A DNA stretch of 64,000 nt from Agreia sp. Leaf283 (GTDB taxonomy: Bacteria > Actinomycetota > Actinomycetes > Actinomycetales > Microbacteriaceae): contig NZ_LMNF01000001.1 in assembly GCF_001422485.1 (NCBI RefSeq), positions 1,541,498 to 1,605,497 of the forward strand, in the 5' to 3' direction. Every line of letters begins with the position of its first letter. The stretch's first letter is position 1. Made by a program: the position numbers and the translations under genes. This document shows, piece after piece, positions 35,665-45,322 of this stretch. Under the pieces are notes generated by a model. That model was not told where the DNA came from. It made no database searches and was given only the letters and a program-made list of their open reading frames with translations.

Positions 35665-36150
35665 ATGAAGCGCGAGAGGGTCACGACGCACATCGATGAC
35701 GTGCGCCGTGCCGACGCGAGCGACGCGAATGCGATCGCCGAGGTCATCCACTATTCGACCGAGGACTCGATGCCGTGGCTCGGCGGCCGCAACACGATCG
35801 AGGAAGACCGCTGGTGGACGTCGAATGTGCTGCTGCACAAGACCGACGCGTGGGTCGCGACGGTCGACGGCAACATCGTGGGCGTCGTCGCCCTGCACGA
35901 CGGATGGCTCAGCCAGCTCTTCGTGCGCACCACGGCTCAGGGCTTCGGCGTCGGGCACCGGCTGATCGAGGTCGCCAAGCGGGAGAGTCCGCAGGGCCTG
36001 CAGCTCTGGGCATTCCAGCGCAACGCGGTCGCCATCCGCTTTCTCGAGAGCGTGGGATTCTCGCTCGTTCGAGAGAGCTGGTCGACCGGCCGGCACTCCG
36101 CGGGCGACGCTGCGGGCGAGCCCGACAAGCTCTACCGCTGGGTTCCCTGA
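35665..36150 (+). CDS. GNAT-family N-acetyltransferase
   Basis: 161-aa acetyltransferase. The fold is shown by VRRADASDANAIAEVI (start), DAWVATVDGNIVGVVALHDGWLSQLFVRTTAQGFGVGHRLIEVA (strand 4 and the acetyl-CoA loop, with Q/G-x-G-x-G/A) and NAVAIRFLESVGF (C-terminal motif). The ATG at 35665 was chosen because it lies just after the upstream stop. Substrate cannot be inferred. The 3' end overlaps the 3' end of the convergent MFS gene by 19 bases. Confidence 0.85.
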   Translation: MKRERVTTHIDDVRRADASDANAIAEVIHYSTEDSMPWLGGRNTIEEDRWWTSNVLLHKTDAWVATVDGNIVGVVALHDGWLSQLFVRTTAQGFGVGHRLIEVAKRESPQGLQLWAFQRNAVAIRFLESVGFSLVRESWSTGRHSAGDAAGEPDKLYRWVP

Positions 36151-37799
36151 GCGGCATCCTCCACGTCGTCGGCTCGTCTCCGCCGGGTATCGGCGCTGTC
36201 TGAGCTGCCGCCGAGCGACAGCGTGGCCAGGAATCCCAGCGACAGGAACGCGGCCGCAGAGAACGCCGCGTACTTCGTTCCGTCGGAGAACGCGATCTTC
36301 GCGGACTCCGCCTGCGCAGCGGTCGACGGATCGGCCTCGAGTCGGGCGATCGCCGCGCCGGAGCTGTCGACGACGGCCGACACGACCTGCTCGCGCTGCG
36401 CATCCGGAACGCCCGCGTCGGACAGTCGGGTGTCGAGCTGTGCACCGGCCGTGGTGAAGAGCACTGTGCCGAGAATCGCGATGCCGAGCGCCGAGCCGAT
36501 CTGCCTCGAGGTCGACTGCGTACCCGAGCCAGACCCGCTCTGCTCGACGGGCACGTCTTTCAGCACGACGCCCGTGAGCTGTGCCGTGGCGAGGCCGACG
36601 CCGAAGCCGTAGACGAAGAGGAACGGTACGAGCAGGCCCCAGCCCGTGTCGGGTCCGATCACGACGGCGATGCCCGCGACACCGATGATCTCGGCGGCCA
36701 GACCCACCCGAACGATGGCGACGGGTGCGACGCGGTTGCCGAACGCCCCCGCGAAACCGCTCGCGACGAACGAGCCGATCGCCAGGGCCAGGAGGATGAA
36801 CCCGGTCTGCAACGCGTCGTAGCCCAGCACGTTCTGCAGCCAGATGGGCAGAGACAGGATGATGCCGAACTCGCCGAGGCTCACGATCATGGCGGCGATG
36901 TTGCCGTTGCGGAACGATGGGATGCGGAACAGCCCGAAGGCGAGCATCGTGCTCAGCCCGGCGCGCTGCCGTCGCCGGCCCCACAGCACGAACAGAACGC
37001 CCGCGACGACGCAGACCGCGAACGAGATCGGCACCGGAGAGAGGTCTCCCGGCCAGCTCCAGTCGCCGATCGTGATGCGCTCGTCGACCAGCCACCAGCC
37101 GAGGCTGCGCCCCTCGATGAGGCCGAAGACGAGTGTCGCGCTCGTGACGATCGAGAGGAACGCGCCGATGGCATCCACCCGGCCCGCGGCCGTCGCCTCG
37201 CGCGACTCGCGCACGAACAGCAGCAGCCCGACGACGATCACGATTCCGAGGGGCACGTTGATGCCGAACGCCCAACGCCAGGAGAAGTCCGTTGTGAGCC
37301 ATCCGCCCAGCAGAGGCCCGACCGCCGTCATACCGCCGATCGTCGATCCCCAGATGGCGAATGCGATGGCGCGATCCTTGCCGCGGAACGTGGCGTTGAT
37401 GATCGACAGGGTCGTGGGGAGCACCATCGCACCGCCCACCCCCTGCAGCACGCGGGCGCCGATGAGAAGATCGCCCGTCGGCGCCAGCGCGGCCAGAACG
37501 CTCGACGCGGCGAAGATCACCACGCCGAGCAGCAGCATCCGGCGGCGCCCGAACCTGTCGGCGAGCGTGCCGAACACCAGCAGCAGGGCTGCGAACACGA
37601 GCGTGTAGGACTCCTGCACCCACTGCACCTGCGTGCTCGAGATGTCGAGGTCTTTCACGATCGAGGGGATCGCGACGTTGACGATCGTGGAGTCGACGAT
37701 GATCAGCGCGACGGCGACGCTGATGAAGACGAGGCCGTACCAGCGCGTGCGCGACGACGTCGTCGTCGTTGGGGTCGGGGTCGGGGGAGTCGTGGTCAT
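36132..37799 (-). CDS. DHA2-family MFS multidrug efflux transporter
   Basis: 555-aa exporter with about fourteen hydrophobic segments, as in EmrB/QacA. Family motifs: IVDSTIVNVAIPSI (helix 1), LADRFGRRRMLLLG (motif A) and RVLQGVGGAMVLPTTLSII (motif C region). The start ATG overlaps the stop of the TspO-like gene (ATGA), so the pair is coupled. A divergent MarR regulator and its palindrome lie upstream of the pair, the usual layout of an inducible drug efflux operon. The C-terminal tail is long and charged. Confidence 0.92.
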   Translation of the reverse strand: MTTTPPTPTPTTTTSSRTRWYGLVFISVAVALIIVDSTIVNVAIPSIVKDLDISSTQVQWVQESYTLVFAALLLVFGTLADRFGRRRMLLLGVVIFAASSVLAALAPTGDLLIGARVLQGVGGAMVLPTTLSIINATFRGKDRAIAFAIWGSTIGGMTAVGPLLGGWLTTDFSWRWAFGINVPLGIVIVVGLLLFVRESREATAAGRVDAIGAFLSIVTSATLVFGLIEGRSLGWWLVDERITIGDWSWPGDLSPVPISFAVCVVAGVLFVLWGRRRQRAGLSTMLAFGLFRIPSFRNGNIAAMIVSLGEFGIILSLPIWLQNVLGYDALQTGFILLALAIGSFVASGFAGAFGNRVAPVAIVRVGLAAEIIGVAGIAVVIGPDTGWGLLVPFLFVYGFGVGLATAQLTGVVLKDVPVEQSGSGSGTQSTSRQIGSALGIAILGTVLFTTAGAQLDTRLSDAGVPDAQREQVVSAVVDSSGAAIARLEADPSTAAQAESAKIAFSDGTKYAAFSAAAFLSLGFLATLSLGGSSDSADTRRRRADDVEDAAQGTQR

Positions 37800-38608
37800 G
37801 CGCGTGCGCGTTGCGAAGTGCGCGTCGCGATCCGGATGCCGACGGTCGCGATCACGACGATGGCCGCGGCCACGATGGCGGCGATCATGGCGGGCTGTGA
37901 CACCAGTTCGCCGGTCGTGCGCGAGACCGCCACCCACGCGAGCCCCCACGCGAGCGACGCCGCAGGGGTGAGCCGGCCTCGGCCTCGGATCGCGAGGAGC
38001 ACTCCCACGAGCGCGGCGACCGCCAGCACGATGACCGCCCAGGCGTCTTCGCTCCAGCCGAAGCCGTCGAAGCCCGCGACCGTGAGGCCCGCTGTCAGGT
38101 TGGCGGCCGTGGCGATCGAGACCCAGCCGAGGTAGAGCCCCATCGTTCCGTCGAGCACGATCGTCTCGACCAGCCCGGTCGACCGTCCATCGACCAGAAG
38201 CAGGAACGTGCGGGCGAGCACGGCCAGCAGCAGCACGATCACGACGCAGGAGAGGGCGAGCTGGTCGAACTGCACGCTCAAGATCCACGCGGCGTTGAGC
38301 ACGAGCGAAGCCGCCACCCAGTAGCCGACGAGGCGCTGACGCGGTGCCGACGCCTGGGCGGGCAGCAGCTGCCACACTGCGTAGGCCAGCAGGCCGAGGT
38401 AGATCACAGACCAGATGGAGAACGCGGGGCCGGCGGGCGCGATCGGGGTGGAGTCGGCGCCGAGCGCTCCGCCGGCGGCGTTCTGGATGGGCGTTCCGCC
38501 CGCGGCTCCCGAGCCGATGAACGATCCGACCACGGCGATCACGGCGCTGACGGCAACCGTGACCTGTCGGGCGCGATCCAAGCGTGTTGCGGGGGACATC
38601 GATGACAT
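37796..38608 (-). CDS. TspO/MBR-like tryptophan-rich membrane protein
   Basis: 270-aa membrane protein with about nine hydrophobic segments. The conserved PAFSIWSVIYLGLLAYAVWQ block is the P-x-F-x-x-W-x-x-IY signature of TspO and its longer actinobacterial homologues. It is about 100 residues longer than classical TspO. First gene of the operon with the DHA2 pump. ATG at 38606-38608 lacks a strong ribosome site. Role unknown; TspO homologues bind porphyrins. Confidence 0.7.
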   Translation of the reverse strand: MSSMSPATRLDRARQVTVAVSAVIAVVGSFIGSGAAGGTPIQNAAGGALGADSTPIAPAGPAFSIWSVIYLGLLAYAVWQLLPAQASAPRQRLVGYWVAASLVLNAAWILSVQFDQLALSCVVIVLLLAVLARTFLLLVDGRSTGLVETIVLDGTMGLYLGWVSIATAANLTAGLTVAGFDGFGWSEDAWAVIVLAVAALVGVLLAIRGRGRLTPAASLAWGLAWVAVSRTTGELVSQPAMIAAIVAAAIVVIATVGIRIATRTSQRARA

Positions 38609-38621
38609 GAGGGGGCGCCTT

Positions 38622-38649
38622 TCAATTAGTCAGCCAGCTTACTAATTGA
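38622..38649. promoter_or_regulatory. MarR-type operator, perfect 9-bp inverted repeat
   Basis: TCAATTAGT-N10-ACTAATTGA lies between the divergent TspO/DHA2 operon and the marR-like gene. Its AT-rich arms stand out in a high-GC gap and match the size of MarR-family sites. Confidence 0.75.
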
Positions 38650-38669
38650 CGGTAGCCTACATTTGGACA

Positions 38670-39143
38670 ATGAGCGAGGAGCCGACGACAGAAGCGCGGG
38701 AGGCTTCCGCTGCCGGCCCGACTATGCATGACTGGCCCACGGGGCGGCTGCTCGCCACCGCGTCACGGCTCGTCGAACACGCCTGGATCGAGACCCTCGA
38801 TCGCCTGGGTCTCACGCACGCCGGCCTCGTCGTCCTTCATCTGCTGCAGGAAGGTCCTCGAAGCCAGACGGATCTGGCCCGGCTCGCGCGCGTCGAGAAC
38901 CAGACGATCTCGCGCACCCTGGAGCGGCTGCAGCGCGAGGGCTTCGTCGAGCGCCGCGCCGACGCGAGCGACCGGCGTCGCCACGTCGTGACCGTCACGC
39001 CGGCCGGTGTCGACGTGTGGAACTCGGCACACACCCTGGAGCGCGACATGATGCCGACCGTCGATGATCCCGAGGCGTTCCGCGCCGCGCTGCTGTCGAT
39101 CATCTCGGCGTCGGCGGCGAAGCGATGGGAACCCGAGGCCTGA
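38670..39143 (+). CDS. MarR-family transcriptional regulator
   Basis: 157-aa winged-helix repressor. The HTH is RSQTDLARLARVENQTISRTLERLQREGFVERRADASDRRRHVVTVTPAG, including the wing motif D-x-R. The ATG at 38670 coincides with the predicted transcription start (TACATT at 38658-38663), so it is leaderless. It probably represses itself and the divergent TspO-like/DHA2 pump operon through the 38622-38649 palindrome, released by a ligand that the pump exports (inference). Confidence 0.9.
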   Translation: MSEEPTTEAREASAAGPTMHDWPTGRLLATASRLVEHAWIETLDRLGLTHAGLVVLHLLQEGPRSQTDLARLARVENQTISRTLERLQREGFVERRADASDRRRHVVTVTPAGVDVWNSAHTLERDMMPTVDDPEAFRAALLSIISASAAKRWEPEA

Positions 39144-39221
39144 AGCGCAAGCCCTGTGGGCGCTCAGTCGATCGTGCCACTCTGGAGGCACCGCATCCTC
39201 CCGAGTAGAAAGAAGCTCATC

Positions 39222-39533
39222 ATGGCAGCACGACTCATCTTCGGACTCGGCGTGGGCCTCGCCGCAGGCTACGTTCTCGGCACCAAGGCCGGACGCGCGA
39301 AGTACACCGAGATCAAGGCACGCGCCAGCGATGTCTGGCACGACCCGCACGTGCAGAAGGCGGTCTCCGACGCCGGCGACCTCGTGCGCGAGGCGGCACC
39401 GGTCGTTCAGGAGAAGCTCGTCGACGTGGCCAAGGCCGCGAAGGACAAGGTCACCGGGTCGTCGTCGACCGACACGTCGTCGCCCTCGACCTCCACGGCC
39501 TCCTCGGCCTCCTCCGCCCAGGCGAACGACTGA
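39222..39533 (+). CDS. Small membrane-anchored protein, YtxH-like
   Basis: 103-aa protein. A short N-terminal hydrophobic helix with GxxxG-like spacing (FGLGVGLAAGYVLGTKAGR) precedes a helical amphipathic region (KYTEIKARASDVWHDPHVQKAVSDAGDLVREAAPVVQEKLVDVAKAAKDKV) and a low-complexity Ser/Thr/Ala tail. This is the YtxH-like pattern often linked to stress responses. AGAAAGAAG precedes the ATG. Function unknown. Confidence 0.75.
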   Translation: MAARLIFGLGVGLAAGYVLGTKAGRAKYTEIKARASDVWHDPHVQKAVSDAGDLVREAAPVVQEKLVDVAKAAKDKVTGSSSTDTSSPSTSTASSASSAQAND

Positions 39534-39544
39534 GGGCGAGACGC

Positions 39545-39712
39545 ATGGATGCCGACGAGAAGCGCCACGACCAGCTGACCACCGCGCCGAAGTCGACCGA
39601 GGCCGACGCCGAGCCGCGCATCGAGGTGTCGAAGCATGACGGGGCCACCCGCATCGACATCCGAGACGACGCGGCGTTCCGACCCGGAGCGGGCGCCGAC
39701 GCCGATTCGTAG
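39545..39712 (+). CDS. Small acidic hypothetical protein (55 aa)
   Basis: Frame MDADEKRHDQLTTAP... ends at TAG 39710-39712, 11 bases after the YtxH-like gene. It is charged, has no Cys and no membrane segment, and contains PRIEVSKHDGATRIDIRDDA, which looks like a short beta hairpin. GC3 is high, as expected for real coding sequence. The family is not recognised. Its stop codon forms part of the -10 of the next gene. Confidence 0.55.
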   Translation: MDADEKRHDQLTTAPKSTEADAEPRIEVSKHDGATRIDIRDDAAFRPGAGADADS

Positions 39713-39715
39713 ACT
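39710..39715 (+). promoter_or_regulatory. -10 element of the leaderless 53-aa Cys protein gene
   Basis: TAGACT, whose TAG is the stop of the preceding small gene, ends 6 bases before the ATG at 39722, which is the predicted +1. Confidence 0.45.
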
Positions 39716-39721
39716 GGGGGC

Positions 39722-39883
39722 ATGAAGGTCAACCCGTACTACTCGAAGAAGCCGCAGGACACGCACGTCTTCCACGACGAGCGCACGTGCCCCGAGGGCT
39801 CTGCGATTCCGCTCGAGAACAAGAAGTTCGGAACCAACGGCTACCCCCGGTGCCCCCGCTGCGCCGCCCTCGCGGGCAAGTAG
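39722..39883 (+). CDS. Small cysteine-containing protein (53 aa)
   Basis: Frame MKVNPYYSKKPQDTHVFHDERTCPEGSAIPLENKKFGTNGYPRCPRCAAL... Residue Cys23 plus the C-terminal CPRC pair and His15/His18 could bind a metal, giving a rubredoxin- or zinc-ribbon-like mini fold. Small actinobacterial proteins of this type exist, but I cannot name a function. It is followed by the convergent reverse transcriptase gene 9 bases later. Confidence 0.65.
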   Translation: MKVNPYYSKKPQDTHVFHDERTCPEGSAIPLENKKFGTNGYPRCPRCAALAGK

Positions 39884-39892
39884 CGCGGAAGG

Positions 39893-41221
39893 TCACGACC
39901 AGTCGATGCGGTCGAAGTCTCGGCGCAGCCTCGTGCCGCGCGTCTGACTGACGCTGGCTATCCAGTTCAGCCGGCCCAGCAGGTGGGCCCTGAAATCGGG
40001 GTGGCCGGCCCTGTTCTGACTTGCCGGGCCGTGCACGACGCAGTTGTGCAGAAGAGCCTTCAGCTCGTCGAAGGTGGGTCGATCGACGGACGGGCCGTCG
40101 TTCACGACGAGGCCCGTCACACTCTGGCGGGCTCCTCGTGCGGCGATGCGGGTCTTCGACCGGTTCAACACGTGCCCCTCGGCCCGCACGATGCGGTCGA
40201 CTCCCGAGATGAACGACGTGGCCGCCCGCCCGCGCAGGTCGGAGCCGCTGAATGCCAGGTCGTCGGCGTAGCGGGTGTAGACGGCGCCGGATGCCGCGGC
40301 CCAGCCGGTGAGCCGGGAGTCGAGACGGCGCATGGTCAGGTTCGACAAGGCCGGCGACGTGGGGGAGCCCTGCGGCAGGTGCGACCGCGAGATCGCGTCT
40401 CGCAGAGCCGCGCGATCTTCGGGCGAGCCGCCCGACGGCATCCGGGCGCCCACCCACGGCGGCACCGCGTGCGTGCACAGGCCCGTGAGTGCGTGGGCCA
40501 CCGCCTCGGGGTACCCGGCCTGCCGGAACACGGAGTAGACGCGCCGGGCCGGCACTCGGGCGAAGAAGGTGCTGAGGTCGAGCGTGATGAGCGTGTGCGC
40601 GCCGGCATGGGCCGATGCGCCGGAGATGGCCGAGCGGCCGGGAACGAAGCCGTGTGCGGCGTCGTTCAGGGGGAGCGGGCCGAGGATGTCTCGGAGCACG
40701 CGTCGCTGCACCCGTCGCATGCGCGGAGTCGGAACCTCGAGCAGCCGAGGTGCTCGCCCGGGGCGCACGAGCCAGTCGTAGCTGTAGTGGTGCAGCCGGC
40801 CCCGCGGGGTTCGGCGGTTGAAATGCGCGGTGTCGGTGAGCCAGTCGAGCTGCGGTGACGTCACCTCGAGAAAGTCGGCGAGCTCGCCGAGGCCGTCGAG
40901 GGATGGGACGGCCGCCGAGGTGGGGGCCATACGCGCCGGCGCGGTCTCGAGATGCACGAGGGAGATCTCGCGTTGCGACTCGTGAGCGGATTGGAGGGCA
41001 TCCTGGATTGCGGAGCTCTGCTCGATCCAGCGGGCGAGCTCGCGATGCGCGTCTCTTGGAGGGCGTCGATACGCGTCGAGAACCCCGTCGACGAGCGGCC
41101 ACAGCCAGCCCGGACGTGACCCGAGTGCCCGGCCGCAGGCATCCACCAGCGGGTCGAACGCCCACTCGGGCGAGGCGAGCAGGGCGTGCGAGAGCCCGGA
41201 GGCGAGGGCGGTACGCGTCAC
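39893..41221 (-). CDS. Retron-type reverse transcriptase with ~100-aa N-terminal extension
   Basis: 442-aa RNA-directed DNA polymerase. The RT core starts near residue 105 (VPSLDGLGELADFLEV). It has YDWLVRPG..RLLEVPTPRMRRVQRRVL, LDLSTFF (catalytic D215), LPQGSPTSPALSN, and the active site YTRYADD (318-321). Two retron-specific marks are present: region X NDAAHGF (186-192, NAxxH type) and region Y VTG (368-370). The helical N-terminal extension recalls the longer RTs of myxobacterial retrons (from memory). The GTG at 41221 is chosen because the upstream open frame runs through the ncRNA; GGGGG lies 4-8 bases upstream. It would reverse-transcribe the RNA encoded at 41241-41411 into msDNA. Confidence 0.9.
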   Translation of the reverse strand: MTRTALASGLSHALLASPEWAFDPLVDACGRALGSRPGWLWPLVDGVLDAYRRPPRDAHRELARWIEQSSAIQDALQSAHESQREISLVHLETAPARMAPTSAAVPSLDGLGELADFLEVTSPQLDWLTDTAHFNRRTPRGRLHHYSYDWLVRPGRAPRLLEVPTPRMRRVQRRVLRDILGPLPLNDAAHGFVPGRSAISGASAHAGAHTLITLDLSTFFARVPARRVYSVFRQAGYPEAVAHALTGLCTHAVPPWVGARMPSGGSPEDRAALRDAISRSHLPQGSPTSPALSNLTMRRLDSRLTGWAAASGAVYTRYADDLAFSGSDLRGRAATSFISGVDRIVRAEGHVLNRSKTRIAARGARQSVTGLVVNDGPSVDRPTFDELKALLHNCVVHGPASQNRAGHPDFRAHLLGRLNWIASVSQTRGTRLRRDFDRIDWS

Positions 41222-41240
41222 GCGGCCCCCGGCAGGATGG

Positions 41241-41411
41241 GGATGCGACGAACTGCGGGCGACCGATCGATCGGTGCGGGCACCCGGCCGCGCGAAGCGC
41301 GGTGCGGTGCCTGCGGTTGTGCGTTCTGGCTGGGATGTGTGCCCCGGGGTGGCCCCGGAGAGAACGATCGTCTCGCGACGCCGTTCACCTCGCCCGCAGT
41401 CCGTCGCATCC
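41241..41411 (-). ncRNA. Retron msr-msd RNA
   Basis: 171-nt RNA on the minus strand, ending 19 bases before the RT start. Its ends are inverted repeats: a1 at 41390-41411 (GGATGCGACGGACTGC..) and a2 at 41241-41262, complementary in 21 of 22 positions. Inside, reading 5' to 3', lie hairpins GAGA-N7-UCUC, CCGGGG-CCA-CCCCGG (msr-like), a long stem GGCACC..CCGCGC-UUC-GCGCGG..GGUGCC (msd-like), and the palindrome CCGAUCGAUCGG just before a2. Order, size and placement fit a retron msr-msd. The branching G and the msd boundaries cannot be fixed by eye. Confidence 0.78.
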
Positions 41412-41415
41412 ACCC

Positions 41416-41444
41416 ACGCTAACGGCAGCCTCCGACGCCGTCGA
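41416..41444 (-). promoter_or_regulatory. Promoter of the retron RNA/RT
   Basis: On the minus strand TCGACG (41439-41444), a 17-base spacer and TAGCGT (41416-41421). The predicted start falls on the first bases of a1 (41409-41411), so the transcript would begin exactly with the retron RNA. Confidence 0.55.
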
Positions 41445-41463
41445 GCGCGGTTGTTCTCTTTCG

Positions 41464-41529
41464 CCACTGAGGTGCGGGAAATGGCCGCTTTGCCAGGCAT
41501 CTATGCGGCCATACTCCGAACTTCAGTGG
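41464..41529. repeat. Hairpin element A (25-bp arms) at the DUF559 stop codon
   Basis: Arms 41464-41488 and 41505-41529 begin and end with CCACTGA/TCAGTGG and share an inner GGCCGC stem; 20 of 25 positions pair and the loop is 16 nt. The TGA of the DUF559 gene lies in the right arm. The core GAGGTGCGGG-N3-TGGCCGC recurs in element B at 42486. May terminate the DUF559 transcript before the retron promoter. Confidence 0.8.
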
Positions 41530-42428
41530 CTGAGTCGAGCGAGGATCAGGCGTAGTTCTTCGATGAAGCGTTGTGGGTCATCGAGATCGTCCTCGGTGAA
41601 CTGCAATTCAGTCCATCCCTCGGCCTGCAATGCTCGCGTACGCGAGATGTCTCGACGCCACTGCGATTGGTCGGCGCGGTGGTGGTCTCCCTGGTACTCC
41701 AGGGAGAGTTTGAGGTGCGGGTAGCAGAGGTCCACCCGGGCCAAGAACTTTCCCTTGGCCGAGAAGACACGCATGTTGACTGTGGGCTCGGGCAGCCCCG
41801 CAAGAATGATCGCGACACGCAGAAGCGATTCTCTCGGAGACTCCGCCCTGTCGGAGAGCATGCCGAGTGCGCGTCGAAGATTCCGGATGCCGCGCCGCGA
41901 CGTGTAGGTGGACACGGCCCGTTCGAGCGCAGCTCGTGTCGTCTGCGGGAGCCGTCGAGCGATCAGCTTGTCACCAGCTGCCACGAGCTCGGGGAGGGTG
42001 AGTACCGAAGCGAGGTCGCACCAGGTGCGTTCCGGTGTCGTGACGGGGAATCCGAATCGCTTGTCCCAGGCGCCGGAGCCGAAGGTCGCCTTGTGTCCGA
42101 TGATTCCCTTCGCGTCGACCGCACGCCGCGTCGCGGGAACAGAGACGTGCAGCTCACGCGAGGTACTGAGCCGAAGCGGAAGAGGGATTCTGTAGAGCCC
42201 CGCCGCCGTGACGTGGCTGAAGACGCCGTCTTGCGGCATCCGGGGCAAAAATGAACGGCAGCGATCCTCGAGAGAGACCAGCTCTTGTGTGGCAACGCGG
42301 ATGCCGTGGAACGGCTTGTCGAAATCGAGAGCCCGTAGCCTGCGCCGCGAGACGCCGTGTGCCCGCGCTTCCCCCACCGTGAAGGCCCGGTCGGGATGGT
42401 GAAACGGCCTCGGTGCACGCGGACTCAT
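41523..42428 (-). CDS. DUF559 domain protein (Vsr/PD-(D/E)XK-like), AbiEi-like N-terminus
   Basis: 301-aa protein from ATG 42426-42428 (GTG 42434 possible). The N-terminus (FTVGEARAHGVSRRRLRALDFDKPFHGIRV) looks like the winged-helix 'AbiEi antitoxin' domain often fused to DUF559. The C-terminus (VNMRVFSAKGKFLARVDLCYPHLKLSLEYQGDHHRADQSQWRRDISRTRALQAEGWTELQF) is the DUF559 nuclease-like domain, with D in ARVDL and E-x-Q in LEYQG as the probable active site. Function is unknown in this family. It lies upstream of, and on the same strand as, the retron, and is flanked by two related hairpins. Confidence 0.8.
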   Translation of the reverse strand: MSPRAPRPFHHPDRAFTVGEARAHGVSRRRLRALDFDKPFHGIRVATQELVSLEDRCRSFLPRMPQDGVFSHVTAAGLYRIPLPLRLSTSRELHVSVPATRRAVDAKGIIGHKATFGSGAWDKRFGFPVTTPERTWCDLASVLTLPELVAAGDKLIARRLPQTTRAALERAVSTYTSRRGIRNLRRALGMLSDRAESPRESLLRVAIILAGLPEPTVNMRVFSAKGKFLARVDLCYPHLKLSLEYQGDHHRADQSQWRRDISRTRALQAEGWTELQFTEDDLDDPQRFIEELRLILARLSH

Positions 42429-42485
42429 GCGCACATGGTGCCAACTTTCGAGTTCCCGCCGCTCCAGCTCTCCACAGGGAGCGTT

Positions 42486-42541
42486 GAGGTGCGGGATCTG
42501 GCCGCTTCCTCGCGAATCGAAGCGGCCACAACCCGCACCTC
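42486..42541. repeat. Hairpin element B (22-nt arms) upstream of DUF559 gene
   Basis: Arms 42486-42507 (GAGGTGCGGGATCTGGCCGC..) and 42520-42541 pair in 19 of 22 positions around a 12-nt loop. The arm sequence is almost the left arm of element A at 41469-41490. The pair of elements brackets the DUF559 gene. Confidence 0.85.
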
Positions 42542-42587
42542 GGCGTGCTCGGAGCGGTCGGGAATAGATCGCGCTCTGCTTTGTTGA

Positions 42588-42608
42588 GTTGAGTCGAAGG
42601 CACTCAAG
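42588..42608. promoter_or_regulatory. HAIR operator (HspR binding site) before the Clp ATPase gene
   Basis: GTTGAGT-N7-ACTCAAG matches the HAIR consensus CTTGAGT-N7-ACTCAAG with one mismatch, 18 bases before the start codon and just before the ribosome site AGGAGG. In streptomycetes and mycobacteria HspR represses dnaK and clpB operons through this element. Confidence 0.82.
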
Positions 42609-42625
42609 TTTCACAGGAGGTTACT

Positions 42626-45205
<2,580 letters not shown>

Positions 45206-45227
45206 TCCGAGAGGCCGAGATACTACG

Positions 45228-45268
45228 AGAACGCCCAGTCCGCGCAATCCCTGCGGGCTGGGCGTTCT
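45228..45268 (+). terminator. Strong hairpin terminator after the Clp ATPase gene
   Basis: AGAACGCCCAG (45228-45238) pairs with CTGGGCGTTCT (45258-45268), extended inward by CCGC/GCGG. There is no T-run downstream. Confidence 0.7.
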
Positions 45269-45280
45269 GGCGTGTCACAG

Positions 45281-45320
45281 TGGCGACAGCCCTCTTCGGG
45301 CTCCTGACGAAAGGTCGCCA
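45281..45320 (+). promoter_or_regulatory. Nested hairpin in the leader of the 81-aa membrane protein gene
   Basis: An outer stem TGGCGAC (45281-45287) / GTCGCCA (45314-45320) encloses an inner stem AGCCC/GGGCT. The probable ribosome site GAAAGG lies inside the outer loop and the ATG follows 2 bases after the stem, so folding could limit translation. Confidence 0.45.
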
Positions 45321-45322
45321 TC

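Noticed and set aside
39893-41221. Group II intron or diversity-generating retroelement for the reverse transcriptase
   Set aside because: No maturase or HNH domain, no intron RNA domain V/VI, no template/variable repeat pair; NDAAH and VTG motifs and the a1/a2 arms favour a retron.
41222-41500. In-frame upstream extension of the reverse transcriptase to 41500
   Set aside because: The extra residues are Arg/Pro-rich and without family support, and the DNA there forms the paired arms and hairpins of the retron RNA plus its promoter.
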